From Myxococcales bacterium (GTDB taxonomy: Bacteria; Myxococcota_A; Polyangia; Polyangiales; Polyangiaceae), in contig JAAFHV010000052.1 in NCBI GenBank assembly GCA_013297655.1, positions 1 to 41,720 of the forward strand: 41,720 nt of DNA. Direction: 5' to 3'. Shown piece after piece: positions 1-8,530 of this stretch. The translations under genes were made by a program, and so were the position numbers. The notes below the pieces were generated by a model. It had not been told where the DNA came from and did not search any database. It saw only the letters and a program-made list of their open reading frames with translations. Within the stretch, counting starts at the first letter, position 1; every line of letters begins with the position of its first letter.

Positions 1-190
1 GGGAGATCCGGGAGATCCGACCGACGGGAGATCCGACCGACGTTGGCGCCGGGGGAGATCCGACCGACGTTGGCGCCGGGAGATCCGACCGCCGGGAGAT
101 CCGACCCGGGAGATCCACCGACGTTGGCGCCGCGGGAGATCCGACCGACGTTGTCGCCGCGGCGAGAGGTGGGAGATCCGACCGATGTTG
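1..190. repeat. Degenerate tandem repeat, unit about 25 bp
   Basis: About eight or nine imperfect copies of a unit beginning GGGAGATCCGACCGACG and often ending TTGGCGCC. Some units are shortened to GGGAGATCCGACC. The array starts at the window edge, so its true length is unknown. There are no regular unique spacers, so it is not a CRISPR array. The 60-codon open frame through it is only the translation of the repeat. A degraded copy in the same orientation occurs near 6650-6700. Confidence 0.75.
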
Positions 191-194
191 GGAG

Positions 195-993
195 GTGCTC
201 CTCAAAGTTCTTCAACCGGAAATGACCCTCGGCTCACTGCCAGGAGCGACAGCCCTCTCGGAGGCTGTTCGCGCGACTCTGATCGGGCTCCCTGTCGACG
301 TCTACGCGGCCGAGCACGCGCGCATGCGGGAGGGCGCAAAAGCGGCAGCTCGCGAGCTCGCCTCCGAGCCCGGTGTCGCCGCGATGATCGAGCGCCTCCC
401 GCTGAAAATGGGAGCACGCGTCGTCGCGTTCGGCGACAGCCACACGTCCGATCCGCAGTCGTGGGTCGTGATCCTGAACGAGCTTTTGACCGCGCGCGGC
501 GTCTCGGTGGAGGTGAATGCGGCCCCTGGTGACACGACCACGCACGGGCTGATTCGCGTCGGCCAGGTTGTCGCGCAGCAGCCGGACTGGATTCTGTTTT
601 CATCGGCGCGAACGACGCGCGCAGACAATGGCTTAAGCCGAGCAAGACACTCGTCGATCACGAGGAGACCGTGCGGAACATGCGCGAGCTGCACACGCGC
701 GCCACGCAGGAGACGAACGCCAGCGCCTATGGATCACCCCGCCGGCCGTGAACGAGGCGCGGGTCGAAAGCCACTGGGGACTTTCGCGCTTCGGCGTGCG
801 TTTTCGTAACGAGAACGTGGCGCAGGTCGCGGCCGCCCTTCGCGACATCGGAGCTCCCACGATCGACCTGTTCTCGATTCTCGGTGCACCGCCCGCGCCC
901 GAGCTACTGCTGGACGACGGGCTCCACCTCACGCTCGCGGGTCAGAAGCGGCTCACGCTCGAGCTCATTCGCGGCCGGAGCAAGCTCTCGTGA
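195..993 (+). pseudogene. SGNH/GDSL-family hydrolase, broken by two frameshifts
   Basis: Three reading frames together give one SGNH/GDSL esterase-type protein. The first frame carries block I as VVAFGDSHTSDPQSW, with the nucleophile Ser in GDSH. The frame changes at about 598 inside a T run to give FIGANDARRQW (block III-like GxND). It changes again near 720-730 to the last frame, which ends with DDGLHLTLAG (block V, Asp and His of the catalytic triad). Each shift is explained by loss of one base, and a T4 where T5 restores the frame suggests a homopolymer sequencing error. ATG at 222 is an alternative to the GTG start used here. The stop overlaps the start of the NmrA-like gene (GTGA), so the two are probably co-transcribed. 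The substrate cannot be told. Confidence 0.7.
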
Positions 994-1838
994 CATGTCT
1001 CGTCACCGGAGCGACGGGGAACGTTGGCTCGCTCGTCACGCAGCGTCTGATCGATCGTGGAGACCGCCCTGCGGTGTTCGTGCGCGATGCCAAAACGGCA
1101 CGGAGGCTCTTCGGCGATGGCGTCGAGATTCGGGTTGGCGATCTCGCCGACATCTCGGGCGCCCTCGATGGCATCCGCGATCTCTTTCTCCTCAACAGCG
1201 GCCCCGATCTGGAGGTGCGCGATCGGGCCGCCGCGCTCGCCGCCAAGGCCGCGGGGGGTGCGCCATCTGGTCAAGCTCTCCACGCTGGACGTGAGCAGCG
1301 GGTAGGCACCGGGCCGTGGCACGCGCGTGGAGAACAGGCAGTCCGCGAGAGCGGCGTCCCGTTCACGTTCATTCGGGCCTCGGCGTTCATGTCCAACGCG
1401 CTGAGCTGGGCGTACACGATGAAGCGCGAGGGCGTTTTGCGAACGTCGACGGGTAGGGGAAAGATCGCGTTCATTCACCCCGACGACATCGCCGACGTCG
1501 CCGTAAAAGCGCTCACCACACGCGCTCACCAAGGCAAAGCGCTGGTGATCACCGGGCGGCGAGCGCTCACGTACCGCGCGATGGCCTCGAAGACTGGCGC
1601 GGCGATCGGCAAGACCGTGCGTCTCGAGGGAATCTCGGACGAAGACGCCCGGCCCGATTTCGAGCCCGCGTATGCCGATGCCCTCGTCGATATCTGGCGC
1701 GCCATTCGGGAGGGCCGCCTCGCGACGGTTACCGACGGCGTTCAGCGCGTGCTCGGACGTAAGCCCGTCACCTTCGATCGATGGGTCGAAGAAAACGCGG
1801 GAGCCTTCAGGCGGTCCGGCACGACGCGAGGCAAGTAA
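990..1838 (+). CDS. NmrA-like / SDR-type NAD(P)-binding protein
   Basis: The 282-residue product opens with LVTGATGNVGSLV, the glycine-rich GxxGxxG dinucleotide-binding motif of atypical short-chain dehydrogenases (NmrA / NAD(P)H-binding family). Further family features are GDLADISGALDGI and FTFIRASAFMSN, then IHPDDIADVAVKAL. The GTG start overlaps the stop of the GDSL gene by four bases. The stretch from about 1257 to 1303 is read in a shifted frame. An extra G in a G6 run and a missing G at GGGTAGG replace the expected VRHLVKLSTLDVSSG by an Arg/Gly/Gln-rich string. The two indels compensate, so the ORF stays open. The gene is convergent with the TetR gene and overlaps its end by about 30 bp. 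The role is probably a reductase or redox-sensing protein; the substrate is unknown. Confidence 0.8.
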   Translation: MTCLVTGATGNVGSLVTQRLIDRGDRPAVFVRDAKTARRLFGDGVEIRVGDLADISGALDGIRDLFLLNSGPDLEVRDRAAALAAKAAGGAPSGQALHAGREQRVGTGPWHARGEQAVRESGVPFTFIRASAFMSNALSWAYTMKREGVLRTSTGRGKIAFIHPDDIADVAVKALTTRAHQGKALVITGRRALTYRAMASKTGAAIGKTVRLEGISDEDARPDFEPAYADALVDIWRAIREGRLATVTDGVQRVLGRKPVTFDRWVEENAGAFRRSGTTRGK

Positions 1839-2373
1839 GCGCCGTCTGCACCGCTTCCTGCCTCACCAACGCGGGAGCCATCGGCAGAGGACGCTGCGAG
1901 ATGCCGTGCATGATCGCCTCGATCACGTTGGGGAGCACGAAGAGCATCCGCTCCGACGAGGTGACACGCTCGAAGGTCTTCCGGAGTGCGCGACGAAAAC
2001 CCATCGAACCCTCGGGCACCTGCTCCGAGACCAACTCGGAGCTCGGGTTCGGCGGCGTGCACATCGGCCAGGCCTTCTACGAGTGCGCGAGTGAAGTCGT
2101 CGAGAGAGCCCGAGTGCGCGGCGCTCGTTCACCTCGTGAACGTCTTCGACGTGGCGCTCGTGCAGCGCGCTGAAGATGGCCTTCTTGTCTGGAAAATATT
2201 GATAGAGCGAGCCGATACTCACACCCGCTGCTTCGGCGATGCGGTTCGTGGTGACGGCCTCGACACCCTCCCGCCGAATCACCGCGGTACCGCGCCCAGC
2301 ACCGCGTCTACCGTTTGCCAGGAGCGGCCTTGGCGGGGGCACGGCGGATACGCTCCGGGCTCGTGGGTCTCAT
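1807..2373 (-). pseudogene. TetR-family transcriptional regulator, frameshifted
   Basis: The minus strand encodes a clear TetR N-terminal DNA-binding domain: TTNRIAEAAGVSIGSLYQYF followed by PDKKAIFSALHERH. The C-terminal domain continues in another frame (RKTFERVTSSERMLFVLPNV, then PMAPALVRQEAVQ). The N-terminus MRPTSPERIRRAPAKA and the segment SWQTVDAVLGAV also sit in different frames. At least three indels (about 2330, 2290 and 2090) therefore interrupt it. The tail overlaps the end of the convergent NmrA-like gene. TetR repressors often control a nearby oxidoreductase, so the NmrA/GDSL pair is a candidate target, but no operator was identified. It may be a real pseudogene or a casualty of sequencing indels. 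Confidence 0.7.
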
Positions 2374-2446
2374 CCGCTTGGTTTTGTCACCTCGGAGCGG
2401 CACCTCGTGAAATGAGGAAGTCGCGGAGTCGCAAGGTGCCTCGCGC

Positions 2447-2752
2447 TCAGGGCACGGCGCCGCAGGGGAGCGCCCTGCGACCGACGACGGCCGAGAAGCT
2501 ACCGGGGAGATCGTCGGTCGCCAGGTGGTCGACGGTAGCGCTCGAACCGCACCCGACGACCTCGTAGCGGGTGCACGTGTACGGGTGCCCGCCACCTTCC
2601 CACGCCTCGCGCGCGATCCGCCGCGCCGCGAGCTTTTCACGCGGGCACCCGAGGACGCCGGAAGCGCGTGTGTACACCCCCGCCGGCGCGCCGCAGCCGA
2701 GCCCCCCGATGCCGACGAGAACGAGGGCCCACACGTGCCGCGACGGATGCAT
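2447..2752 (-). CDS. Small secreted lipoprotein, myxobacterial type
   Basis: A 101-residue protein with a hydrophobic N-terminus ending in a lipobox-like GGLGC (Cys20), so export and lipidation are likely. The mature part has the spacing ASGVLGCP, YTCTRYEVVGCGSS and PCGAV. This resembles the small Cys-containing lipoproteins common in myxobacteria, in which a GCP motif is followed by a GCG motif about 30 residues later. No catalytic motif is visible. It lies between the TetR gene and the large unknown gene on the same strand. The function is unknown. Confidence 0.65.
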   Translation of the reverse strand: MHPSRHVWALVLVGIGGLGCGAPAGVYTRASGVLGCPREKLAARRIAREAWEGGGHPYTCTRYEVVGCGSSATVDHLATDDLPGSFSAVVGRRALPCGAVP

Positions 2753-2828
2753 AACGCGAGGCTACCGGGTCGCGAGCCGCTCGTCGCGCTCAGGCTCTGC
2801 CGCAAGTGCCAACGCCGACCCCAGCCCC

Positions 2829-4072
2829 TTACCCGCGCCACCCATTCCGCCGCGCGTACGTCGTGAGGCCCGCCTTCACCTTCTCCGGCACCACCGCCAC
2901 GGCGCGCCCTATCGCTGCGTGCGCGACGTCGTCGTCTGCGCGATACGCGAGCGCCAAACAATACCCAAGTATCCGCTGTTGTGCCGCCCGCTGCGTCTTC
3001 TTCGCCAGGGAAGCCTCGAGCCTCTTCACGAGCTCCGCCGTCGAAACCCCCGACCGCGAAATCCCATAAGGCCCCTCGGCGCGGTGGTACCAGTGGTTCG
3101 AATCGCAGTCCTTCCGCTCCGCGCTCGCCTCGAAGATGGCCCACGCCTCCTCTGCCGCCGACGCATCTCCCGATTCGAACAGCGCGCGCATCGCGTGCGC
3201 GAGCCACCCCGGCCAAACGCCCGCCTCGCGTGCACCGAAACGCCGCGCGCGAGATCGAGCCAGGCCACGAGGCGAAAACATACGTGTAGATTCCCCGCGA
3301 CCAGATCCCAATGGGTATTCCCGAGGAACCCGAGGCGCTCGTCTTTCGAGCCGAACGCGGCGAGCTCTGCCAGCTCCGTCGCGAGCCAGCCCTCCGGCGC
3401 GATCCACGCCGACTCGGCGGCGATCGCGCGCACGATTTCGGCGTCGCTCGCCTCTGCCACCATCGACCACGCCGCGAGGTAGGCCTCGCGCTCCGCTTCG
3501 TCCACCTCCTCCAGCGCTGGCGGCGCGCCCGCGAAAGGCTTCGGAGCGGCCGCGATCGGGACGAGCTGGGTCACGTCCGCGGAGGCCGCGGCGATCGCGT
3601 CCACGACGTTCTCTTCCATCTTCGCACACTCGGCCCGCCCGGGCAGCTTGGCAGCGGCCGCCAGCTCCTTCTTCGTGAGCGCGCGCACGACCGGTTGGCG
3701 CGCGCCCACCTCCAGCACGTGACCGAAGGTCGGCACGTCGACGCCGTCGACCAGATACATCGTGCCCACTCCGCCGTGTGCTCCGGCGAGGCGAAACGCG
3801 CCAATCAGCGGCGCGGCGATGTCGTGCTGTTGGTGGTCGCTCATCACCGCGCGAATCGTCACCGTGCCGGCGCGCTCGTTCACCACCACGGTGCCGAGGC
3901 CCGCGAGCTCGGTCACGCGCTTTAGCGCGTCGCCGACGGTGGTGGCTCCCTGCAGCGTCCCGAGGTCCTTCGTTAGCTTGCCGACTTCCTTCTTGTCTAT
4001 CGTGGCCTTCCGCCAAGTGCGCACTTTGGTGAGCCCAGTCACGTCGGCGAAGAGGTAGATGGTCTCGCTCAT
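2829..4072 (-). pseudogene. Large hypothetical protein, one frameshift
   Basis: The first frame runs from MSETIYLFADVTGLTKVRTW to about 3225, and the rest continues in a second frame from GVWPGWLAHAMRALFES to the stop at 2829. Together they give about 410 residues with smooth codon use on both sides, so one indel is the simplest explanation. ATG at 4072 is preferred over the upstream extension to 4156, which adds an unconvincing leader. The C-terminal third is rich in helices with Ala/Leu repeats (EEAWAIFEASAERK, AAQQRILGYCLALAYR) and could be TPR- or HEAT-like. There is no signal peptide or recognised domain. Function not assigned. Confidence 0.55.
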
Positions 4073-4235
4073 GGCCTGCGCCTCCAGGGTCGAGGTGATG
4101 GTTCGCTCACTCGAGGGTACGCGTTCGACCCGGGGGAGGCGACCCACCTCCGACACGCGCCGAGCGGGAGTGGCGTGCGGAGCGGGTGTCGGGGCGCTCC
4201 GCCCCTAGCGAGGGGTCACTCGTCGCCACGGCCCG

Positions 4236-5051
4236 TCATCGTGGGGCGGGGGCGGAACGATGCCCATACTGCGCCGGCGTCATCCCGAAGCGGGCGCGGA
4301 AGGCGCGAAAGAAATACGAAGGGTCGTCGAAGCCGACCGCGGCCGCGAGCTCCGTCAACGCGAGATCGGGCCGCGTCCACGAGAGAAGGGCCGCCTCGTT
4401 CAGCCGCAACTGAAGGCGATACCTGACGGGAGTTACCCCAAAACGCGCCGCGAACTTCCGCGAGAATGTCTCCCCGCGCATGCCCGCGATCTCGGCCAAA
4501 TGGCGCACGTACAGAGGAGACCGGTATTCGCGGTCGAGTGCTCGCTTCGCGAGCGCCATAGGCTCGCTCGGCGTCGATTCCGCATTTCGAAGCACCATCG
4601 CCGCGACGGCGTCGGCGATCTGACCCTCGGGGATCGGACGGCCACGTTTTGCCTCTTCGTGCATCGCCCGGCACATGTCGACGAATCCGGGATCGTCGAG
4701 CGCCTTGCCGTCGGGAATGCGGAGCTCGCCGTCGAGCGTGCGTGTCGAGGGGTGCTGGTCGGGGTAGAAAATGAAGCCTAGCTGAAGTCCAGTCTCGTAG
4801 CGGGTGGCCGCAAACGAGGTCGCGTACGACTCCGACGGATTGATGTGGCAGATCGAGCCGGGGCGATAGAGCTTCGGCGCGTCGTCGCCGCTGCGATGGC
4901 GCCAGTCGCCGCGGAGCTGAACGGAGAGCTCGAGCCCGCTCGCCAAGCCCCCCGGCTCGCCCATCGCGGTCAGATTGGAATACTCGTACTCCCAGCCGAC
5001 GACCGCCGGACCAAACACGGCGCGATCGTACCGATTCGACCTCGGGCCCAT
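4236..5051 (-). CDS. AraC-family transcriptional regulator
   Basis: A 271-residue protein with the usual AraC layout. An N-terminal sensing domain of about 160 residues includes SICHINPSESYATSF. A C-terminal two-helix-turn-helix domain (about 168-265) carries LAEIAGMRGETFSRKFAARF and LTELAAAVGFDDPSYFFRAF, closed by GMTPAQY. The second helix-turn-helix and FFRAFRARFGMTP are diagnostic for the family. It starts 50 bp downstream of the GH5 glycosidase stop on the same strand, so it may be co-transcribed and could regulate that gene. The inducer is unknown; a sugar or aromatic ligand would be typical. Confidence 0.9.
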   Translation of the reverse strand: MGPRSNRYDRAVFGPAVVGWEYEYSNLTAMGEPGGLASGLELSVQLRGDWRHRSGDDAPKLYRPGSICHINPSESYATSFAATRYETGLQLGFIFYPDQHPSTRTLDGELRIPDGKALDDPGFVDMCRAMHEEAKRGRPIPEGQIADAVAAMVLRNAESTPSEPMALAKRALDREYRSPLYVRHLAEIAGMRGETFSRKFAARFGVTPVRYRLQLRLNEAALLSWTRPDLALTELAAAVGFDDPSYFFRAFRARFGMTPAQYGHRSAPAPR

Positions 5052-5100
5052 GATCGCCGTCGAGCTTACGGCGCGGGCACCGAAACGGAAACCTCGCCGT

Positions 5101-6372
5101 TCACGGCCGCTGTTTGATCGGCGCGATTCCCTTCAAGGCCGCGCTCAGCTCCGCGGACGCGGGCTTCGACCACGTCACGTCGAGGACGCCGTAGGTCTCC
5201 TCGGCGCCGAGGGAGCGGGTGGTCCCCGTCGCCTGCGTGCCGTTGATGGCCCAGTAGGCCCAGTCGATGTCGGCTTCGTCGAGGTACCGGCGGATGCTCT
5301 GGAACCACACCCCGCCGACCTCGGCCGGTTGGTGCGCGACCCCGAGCTCGGACACCCATACTGGCGCGGTGTAGGGCTGGTCCTGCACCAGGAGGAACCC
5401 CCACTTGTTTCCGAGGTCCGTCTTGAGCTGCTCGAAGTTGGTCAAGCCGGAGTGAAAGAAGGAGTAGTCGTGCACCGACCACACCAAGCGATTGGCCACC
5501 GCGAAGGAGATCGGGGTCGTATAGGCGCCGGTGAGGTCACTCGCGTAGGAGAGCCCTTGCACGAAGACCAAGAGCTTCGGGTTCTCCTCGAGGATCGCGT
5601 CACCGGCTCGCTTCGCGGCCGCGCGCCAGTCGAGCGCCGCATCCGAGCCGCCCCACGCCGGAGCGCGCCCGTCCGGCATCGCGCGCACCTCGTTTCGGAG
5701 GTCCGCGCCGACCACCGAAGGCGTTCCCTTGTAGCGCTTCGTCATGGTGCGCCAATCGTCGAGCCACTTCGACTCGGGATATTCTGGTGTGAACCAAAGG
5801 CCGTTTCCGTCCTTTTCGGTACAACACCAATCCGCGCGCGATACATGGTTATCGAGCACCACGACGAGCCCCTCGTGGGCCAGCGCCGCGATCACCGCGT
5901 CGAACACGTCGAGCGCGTTCTTGCCGACGAGGTTTGGATTCCGCGAAAGCCGAGCGGGGTCGACCCGCGGGTTCGTCTCGACGAGCTCGTTCGACCACGG
6001 CAACCGCACGCTGTTGAACCCGCCCGCGCGGATTTGCGCTGCGATGCTGGCGAGCGGCGCGCGATCGAGCCCCGCGACCACGAAGTCCTTCGATTCGGCG
6101 CCGTACCAATTAACGGACGCCAGCTTGAAGCGCTCGTTCTTCTCGTCGAGGATCCAGCGGCTGCTCGTATGAAACGGCACCGGAGGGAGGGGGACCGCCG
6201 GCGTAGCCACCTCGCCATCGGTGGGGAGCGGCGCACCATCGGGTGCCCGGCCCGCGTCGGCGACGACGACGCTGTCGTCCGGAGTGTCACGGGGAGCGGT
6301 CGCGCACGCCGGCACCGTTCCCGCGACCGCGCTCAACCCCACCATGGCAAAGAGACCAACGATAACGCGCAT
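5101..6372 (-). CDS. Secreted glycoside hydrolase family 5 (cellulase-like)
   Basis: A 423-residue secreted enzyme. A hydrophobic signal peptide (about 1-23, ending PAC) is followed by a Pro/Asp-rich linker to about residue 65. The catalytic TIM barrel shows the GH5 hallmarks: FNSVRLPWSNE, LDNHVS, the acid/base Glu in DLRNE (about E228), VWSVHDY and the nucleophile Glu in WVSELG (about E342). NGLWFTPEYPES is typical of bacterial GH5 endoglucanase-like enzymes. It should retain beta-glycosidic stereochemistry; the exact polysaccharide cannot be decided from sequence alone. The AraC gene follows on the same strand. The ORF is intact in a neighbourhood with many frame breaks. Confidence 0.9.
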   Translation of the reverse strand: MRVIVGLFAMVGLSAVAGTVPACATAPRDTPDDSVVVADAGRAPDGAPLPTDGEVATPAVPLPPVPFHTSSRWILDEKNERFKLASVNWYGAESKDFVVAGLDRAPLASIAAQIRAGGFNSVRLPWSNELVETNPRVDPARLSRNPNLVGKNALDVFDAVIAALAHEGLVVVLDNHVSRADWCCTEKDGNGLWFTPEYPESKWLDDWRTMTKRYKGTPSVVGADLRNEVRAMPDGRAPAWGGSDAALDWRAAAKRAGDAILEENPKLLVFVQGLSYASDLTGAYTTPISFAVANRLVWSVHDYSFFHSGLTNFEQLKTDLGNKWGFLLVQDQPYTAPVWVSELGVAHQPAEVGGVWFQSIRRYLDEADIDWAYWAINGTQATGTTRSLGAEETYGVLDVTWSKPASAELSAALKGIAPIKQRP

Positions 6373-7024
6373 ATGGGGGCCATAACACGCGGCCCGTCGA
6401 GGCGCGAGGCAAGCGCGATTTCGTCCATACCTGGAGTCACGTGCTCGGCACCGGCACTCCCGCAGGTTTTGTCACGAACGAGCTCCGCGCGATTGGGCCG
6501 CGGACCACTCGATGCCCGGGGAATGCTCAGCATCCCAGGAGTCTCGTGCCGTCTGCGCTACCTGCAAACGCGAGGGCCGCGATGAGTCGCGGCCCATGCT
6601 CGAGCCGCTCGCCGTCGACGAAGACTTCCTCGCGCGACCCTCGCCGCCCAGCGCGAGAGATCCGACCCGCGAGAGAACCGACCGGCGTTGGCGCTAAGCG
6701 TCCGGATTTGTTTGAAAAGTTCCATCGGCAGCCGAGCGGCCCGCCTGGAAGCGACCCGCAATCCGTCCGCGACGATGGGGCAGCTCGTCGAAACCATGGA
6801 CCAACTCGCACGCCTCCGGACGGCCTCCGTCCTCCCGCGCCGTTCGCCTCGTGCTCTTCGCCCTCGGCGCCGGCTCGGTGGGGTTTTGGGCGTATGGTCG
6901 CACGAGCGGCTGCACACTCCCGCACGTACGCGAACACGATGTGCAGCTCCTTGCACGCGCACTCTCCCGCGGCCCGAGAAATGCCTTTGCCGGTAGCTGG
7001 CGCGGCCGGTGCAATGCACCCCTC
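6373..7024. other. Gap without a convincing gene; contains a diverged repeat
   Basis: No frame here has protein-like composition. All open frames are Arg/Pro/Ser-rich shadows. At 6650-6700 the plus strand reads GAGAGATCCGACCCGCG followed by CCGACCGGCGTTGGCGC. This aligns well with the tandem repeat at the start of the window. The promoter of the GH5 gene must lie near 6373-6450, but no clear -35/-10 was seen. Confidence 0.5.
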
Positions 7025-7549
7025 ATGGTCAACCCGGTCGTGCGCGGCGCCGCTTCTGTGCTCTTGGGACTCGCCCTCTGTGTGGCGCCGGAGGTGGCTC
7101 GCGCGGACGACGACGCGGACGAGCCCTCGACCCCGCAATCCATCGAGGACTACCAAGAGGCGCTCGCCGAGCAGGAAAGGCAAGTACGCATCTCGCGTGG
7201 AGCTGCCGCGGTGAGCGCTCGAGCGCGCCTCGATAAGCTCCGCGCCAACTACGAACGCGACACCCGCAGCTACAGCTTCGAGACCACCGTCGCGGGGGTG
7301 GTCCTCACCGTCTTGGGAGCGGCAGGTACCGTGTTTGGACTCGTCGCCGAGGCTGGCTCCAAGAGCAGTGCCTCGTGGGACACGAGCGGTCTCGGGGTGC
7401 TGGTCTTCGCCGTGCCGTCCCTCTTGGGAGGCGTCGTCCCCGGCGTCATCATGATCAGCGTGGGAACGCAGCCCGTGCTTCGGCACCCGCCGCGCGCGCC
7501 GAGGGTCACGCTGTCGCTCGGTGTCGGTGCGCTCTCTGGGACGTTCTGA
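7025..7549 (+). CDS. Exported hypothetical membrane protein
   Basis: The 174-residue product has an N-terminal signal segment (SVLLGLALCVAPEVARA) ending in an Ala-x-Ala-like site. An acidic and then coiled-coil-like stretch follows (EDYQEALAEQERQVR, SARARLDKLRANYE). Two strongly hydrophobic helices come next (VAGVVLTVLGAAGTVFGLV and LGVLVFAVPSLLGGVVPGV). The ATG at 7025 is chosen because the signal peptide starts there; the frame is open further upstream. The C-terminus SLGVGALSGTF looks like the start of a beta strand, so the gene may be shortened. Similar two-helix exported proteins are common in myxobacteria. Function unknown. Confidence 0.6.
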   Translation: MVNPVVRGAASVLLGLALCVAPEVARADDDADEPSTPQSIEDYQEALAEQERQVRISRGAAAVSARARLDKLRANYERDTRSYSFETTVAGVVLTVLGAAGTVFGLVAEAGSKSSASWDTSGLGVLVFAVPSLLGGVVPGVIMISVGTQPVLRHPPRAPRVTLSLGVGALSGTF

Positions 7550-7688
7550 GCGGCGGATAGCCGTAGCCCCTCGCTTACCACGCCGACCTGTCTCGAGCGG
7601 GGGCGCTTCACGCAAGCTACGTAAACCGCAGCGCTAGTGAGCGCCGCCCGCGGTCGACCAGGTCGAGCGGTCGACGAAGCCCTCGCGC

Positions 7689-7950
7689 CTACGACCTCGC
7701 CGCCTCGCGCCGCGCGGCCCGAACCACCGCGCTCGTCAGCGCATAGAGACTGTGCCCCTCGACCACGAAGATGGATCCAGCCGACGACATTGGCGTGCCG
7801 ACCGTCGAGTCGAGTCCACGAATGTCGACGAGACGCTCACCCGTGGCCGCATCGAGAATGCCGAGGCCCATGATGCGCGTGTCGAACACCGCGGACGCAA
7901 GGAAGCAAGGACGTCGTCGTTGGAATCGAAGCGCATGCCTTGAACGCCAC
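7689..7950 (-). pseudogene. C-terminal fragment of a beta-propeller-like protein
   Basis: The minus strand holds a protein-like tail in one frame (LGILDAATGERLVDIRGLDS, then SIFVVEGHSLYALTS). It is preceded in another frame by GVQGMRFDSNDDVLAS. Together these look like the last blades of an SMP-30 or PQQ-like propeller. There is no start, signal peptide or N-terminal half; the frame upstream runs into the oppositely transcribed gene at 7977. This is probably a remnant with at least one frameshift. Confidence 0.4.
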
Positions 7951-7976
7951 GCCCGCGCGAGATATCGCTCCTCGTG

Positions 7977-8327
7977 ATGACCACGAAGATCTTCAACTTC
8001 ACGTTTCTCGTGCCCGTTCAGCGCGACCACGTGCTCGTCGTCACGCGGGTCGAGCACCGCTCGACGCGAACGTGGACCTACGTCGTCATCGATCAGACCG
8101 CGGGCGTCACCTATTGCAGCGACGCCTTGCACTCCACGCTTTGGTCGGACCAAGCCGCGTTTCACGATGCGCTCGCAGTGCTCGCGCGGCAGGGCTGGAA
8201 AGTGCACCCGAGCGAGATGGGCCGCGTCGTCTCCGTTCTGATCGCCACGAGCGACGAGCGCGACAACGCTTGTGTCCGGACGCGCGTCTTGCTGACACCC
8301 GTGGTCGCCGGCGAGCCCTATCGCTGA
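7977..8327 (+). CDS. Hypothetical protein, 116 residues
   Basis: Codon third positions are strongly G/C, as in the genuine genes of the window, and the protein has balanced composition. It begins MTTKIFNFTFLVPVQRDHV and ends TRVLLTPVVAGEPYR. The ATG at 7977 follows an in-frame GTG at 7974; either may start. There is no signal peptide, membrane segment or known motif, but it has mixed alpha/beta character (TWTYVVIDQTAGVTYC, AFHDALAVLARQGWKV). It is divergent from the propeller-like fragment on the other strand. Function unknown. Confidence 0.55.
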   Translation: MTTKIFNFTFLVPVQRDHVLVVTRVEHRSTRTWTYVVIDQTAGVTYCSDALHSTLWSDQAAFHDALAVLARQGWKVHPSEMGRVVSVLIATSDERDNACVRTRVLLTPVVAGEPYR

Positions 8328-8530
8328 CGCCCTCGCAGCTTGCACGTGGCGCGGTTCGGCCCCGCGCGGCGCAGACACTGCACGTAGGGGCAACTCGCTG
8401 GGACAGCGACGGCAACCACGCACACGCGCGACGACAACACGGAGCAACGGCGACGACAACCCACGAGTTTCTGCTGGAAACTAGACCGGAATGGCTTGCT
8501 CGGGCTCCGTCGCACGGCCACCCTCATCGC

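Noticed and set aside
1-190. CRISPR array
   Set aside because: Repeat units adjoin each other and vary in length; there are no unique spacers of constant size and no cas genes nearby.
4975-6585. Long plus-strand open frame opposite the GH5 gene
   Set aside because: Shadow frame: Arg/His/Gly-rich, no domain, while the minus strand encodes a complete GH5 enzyme.
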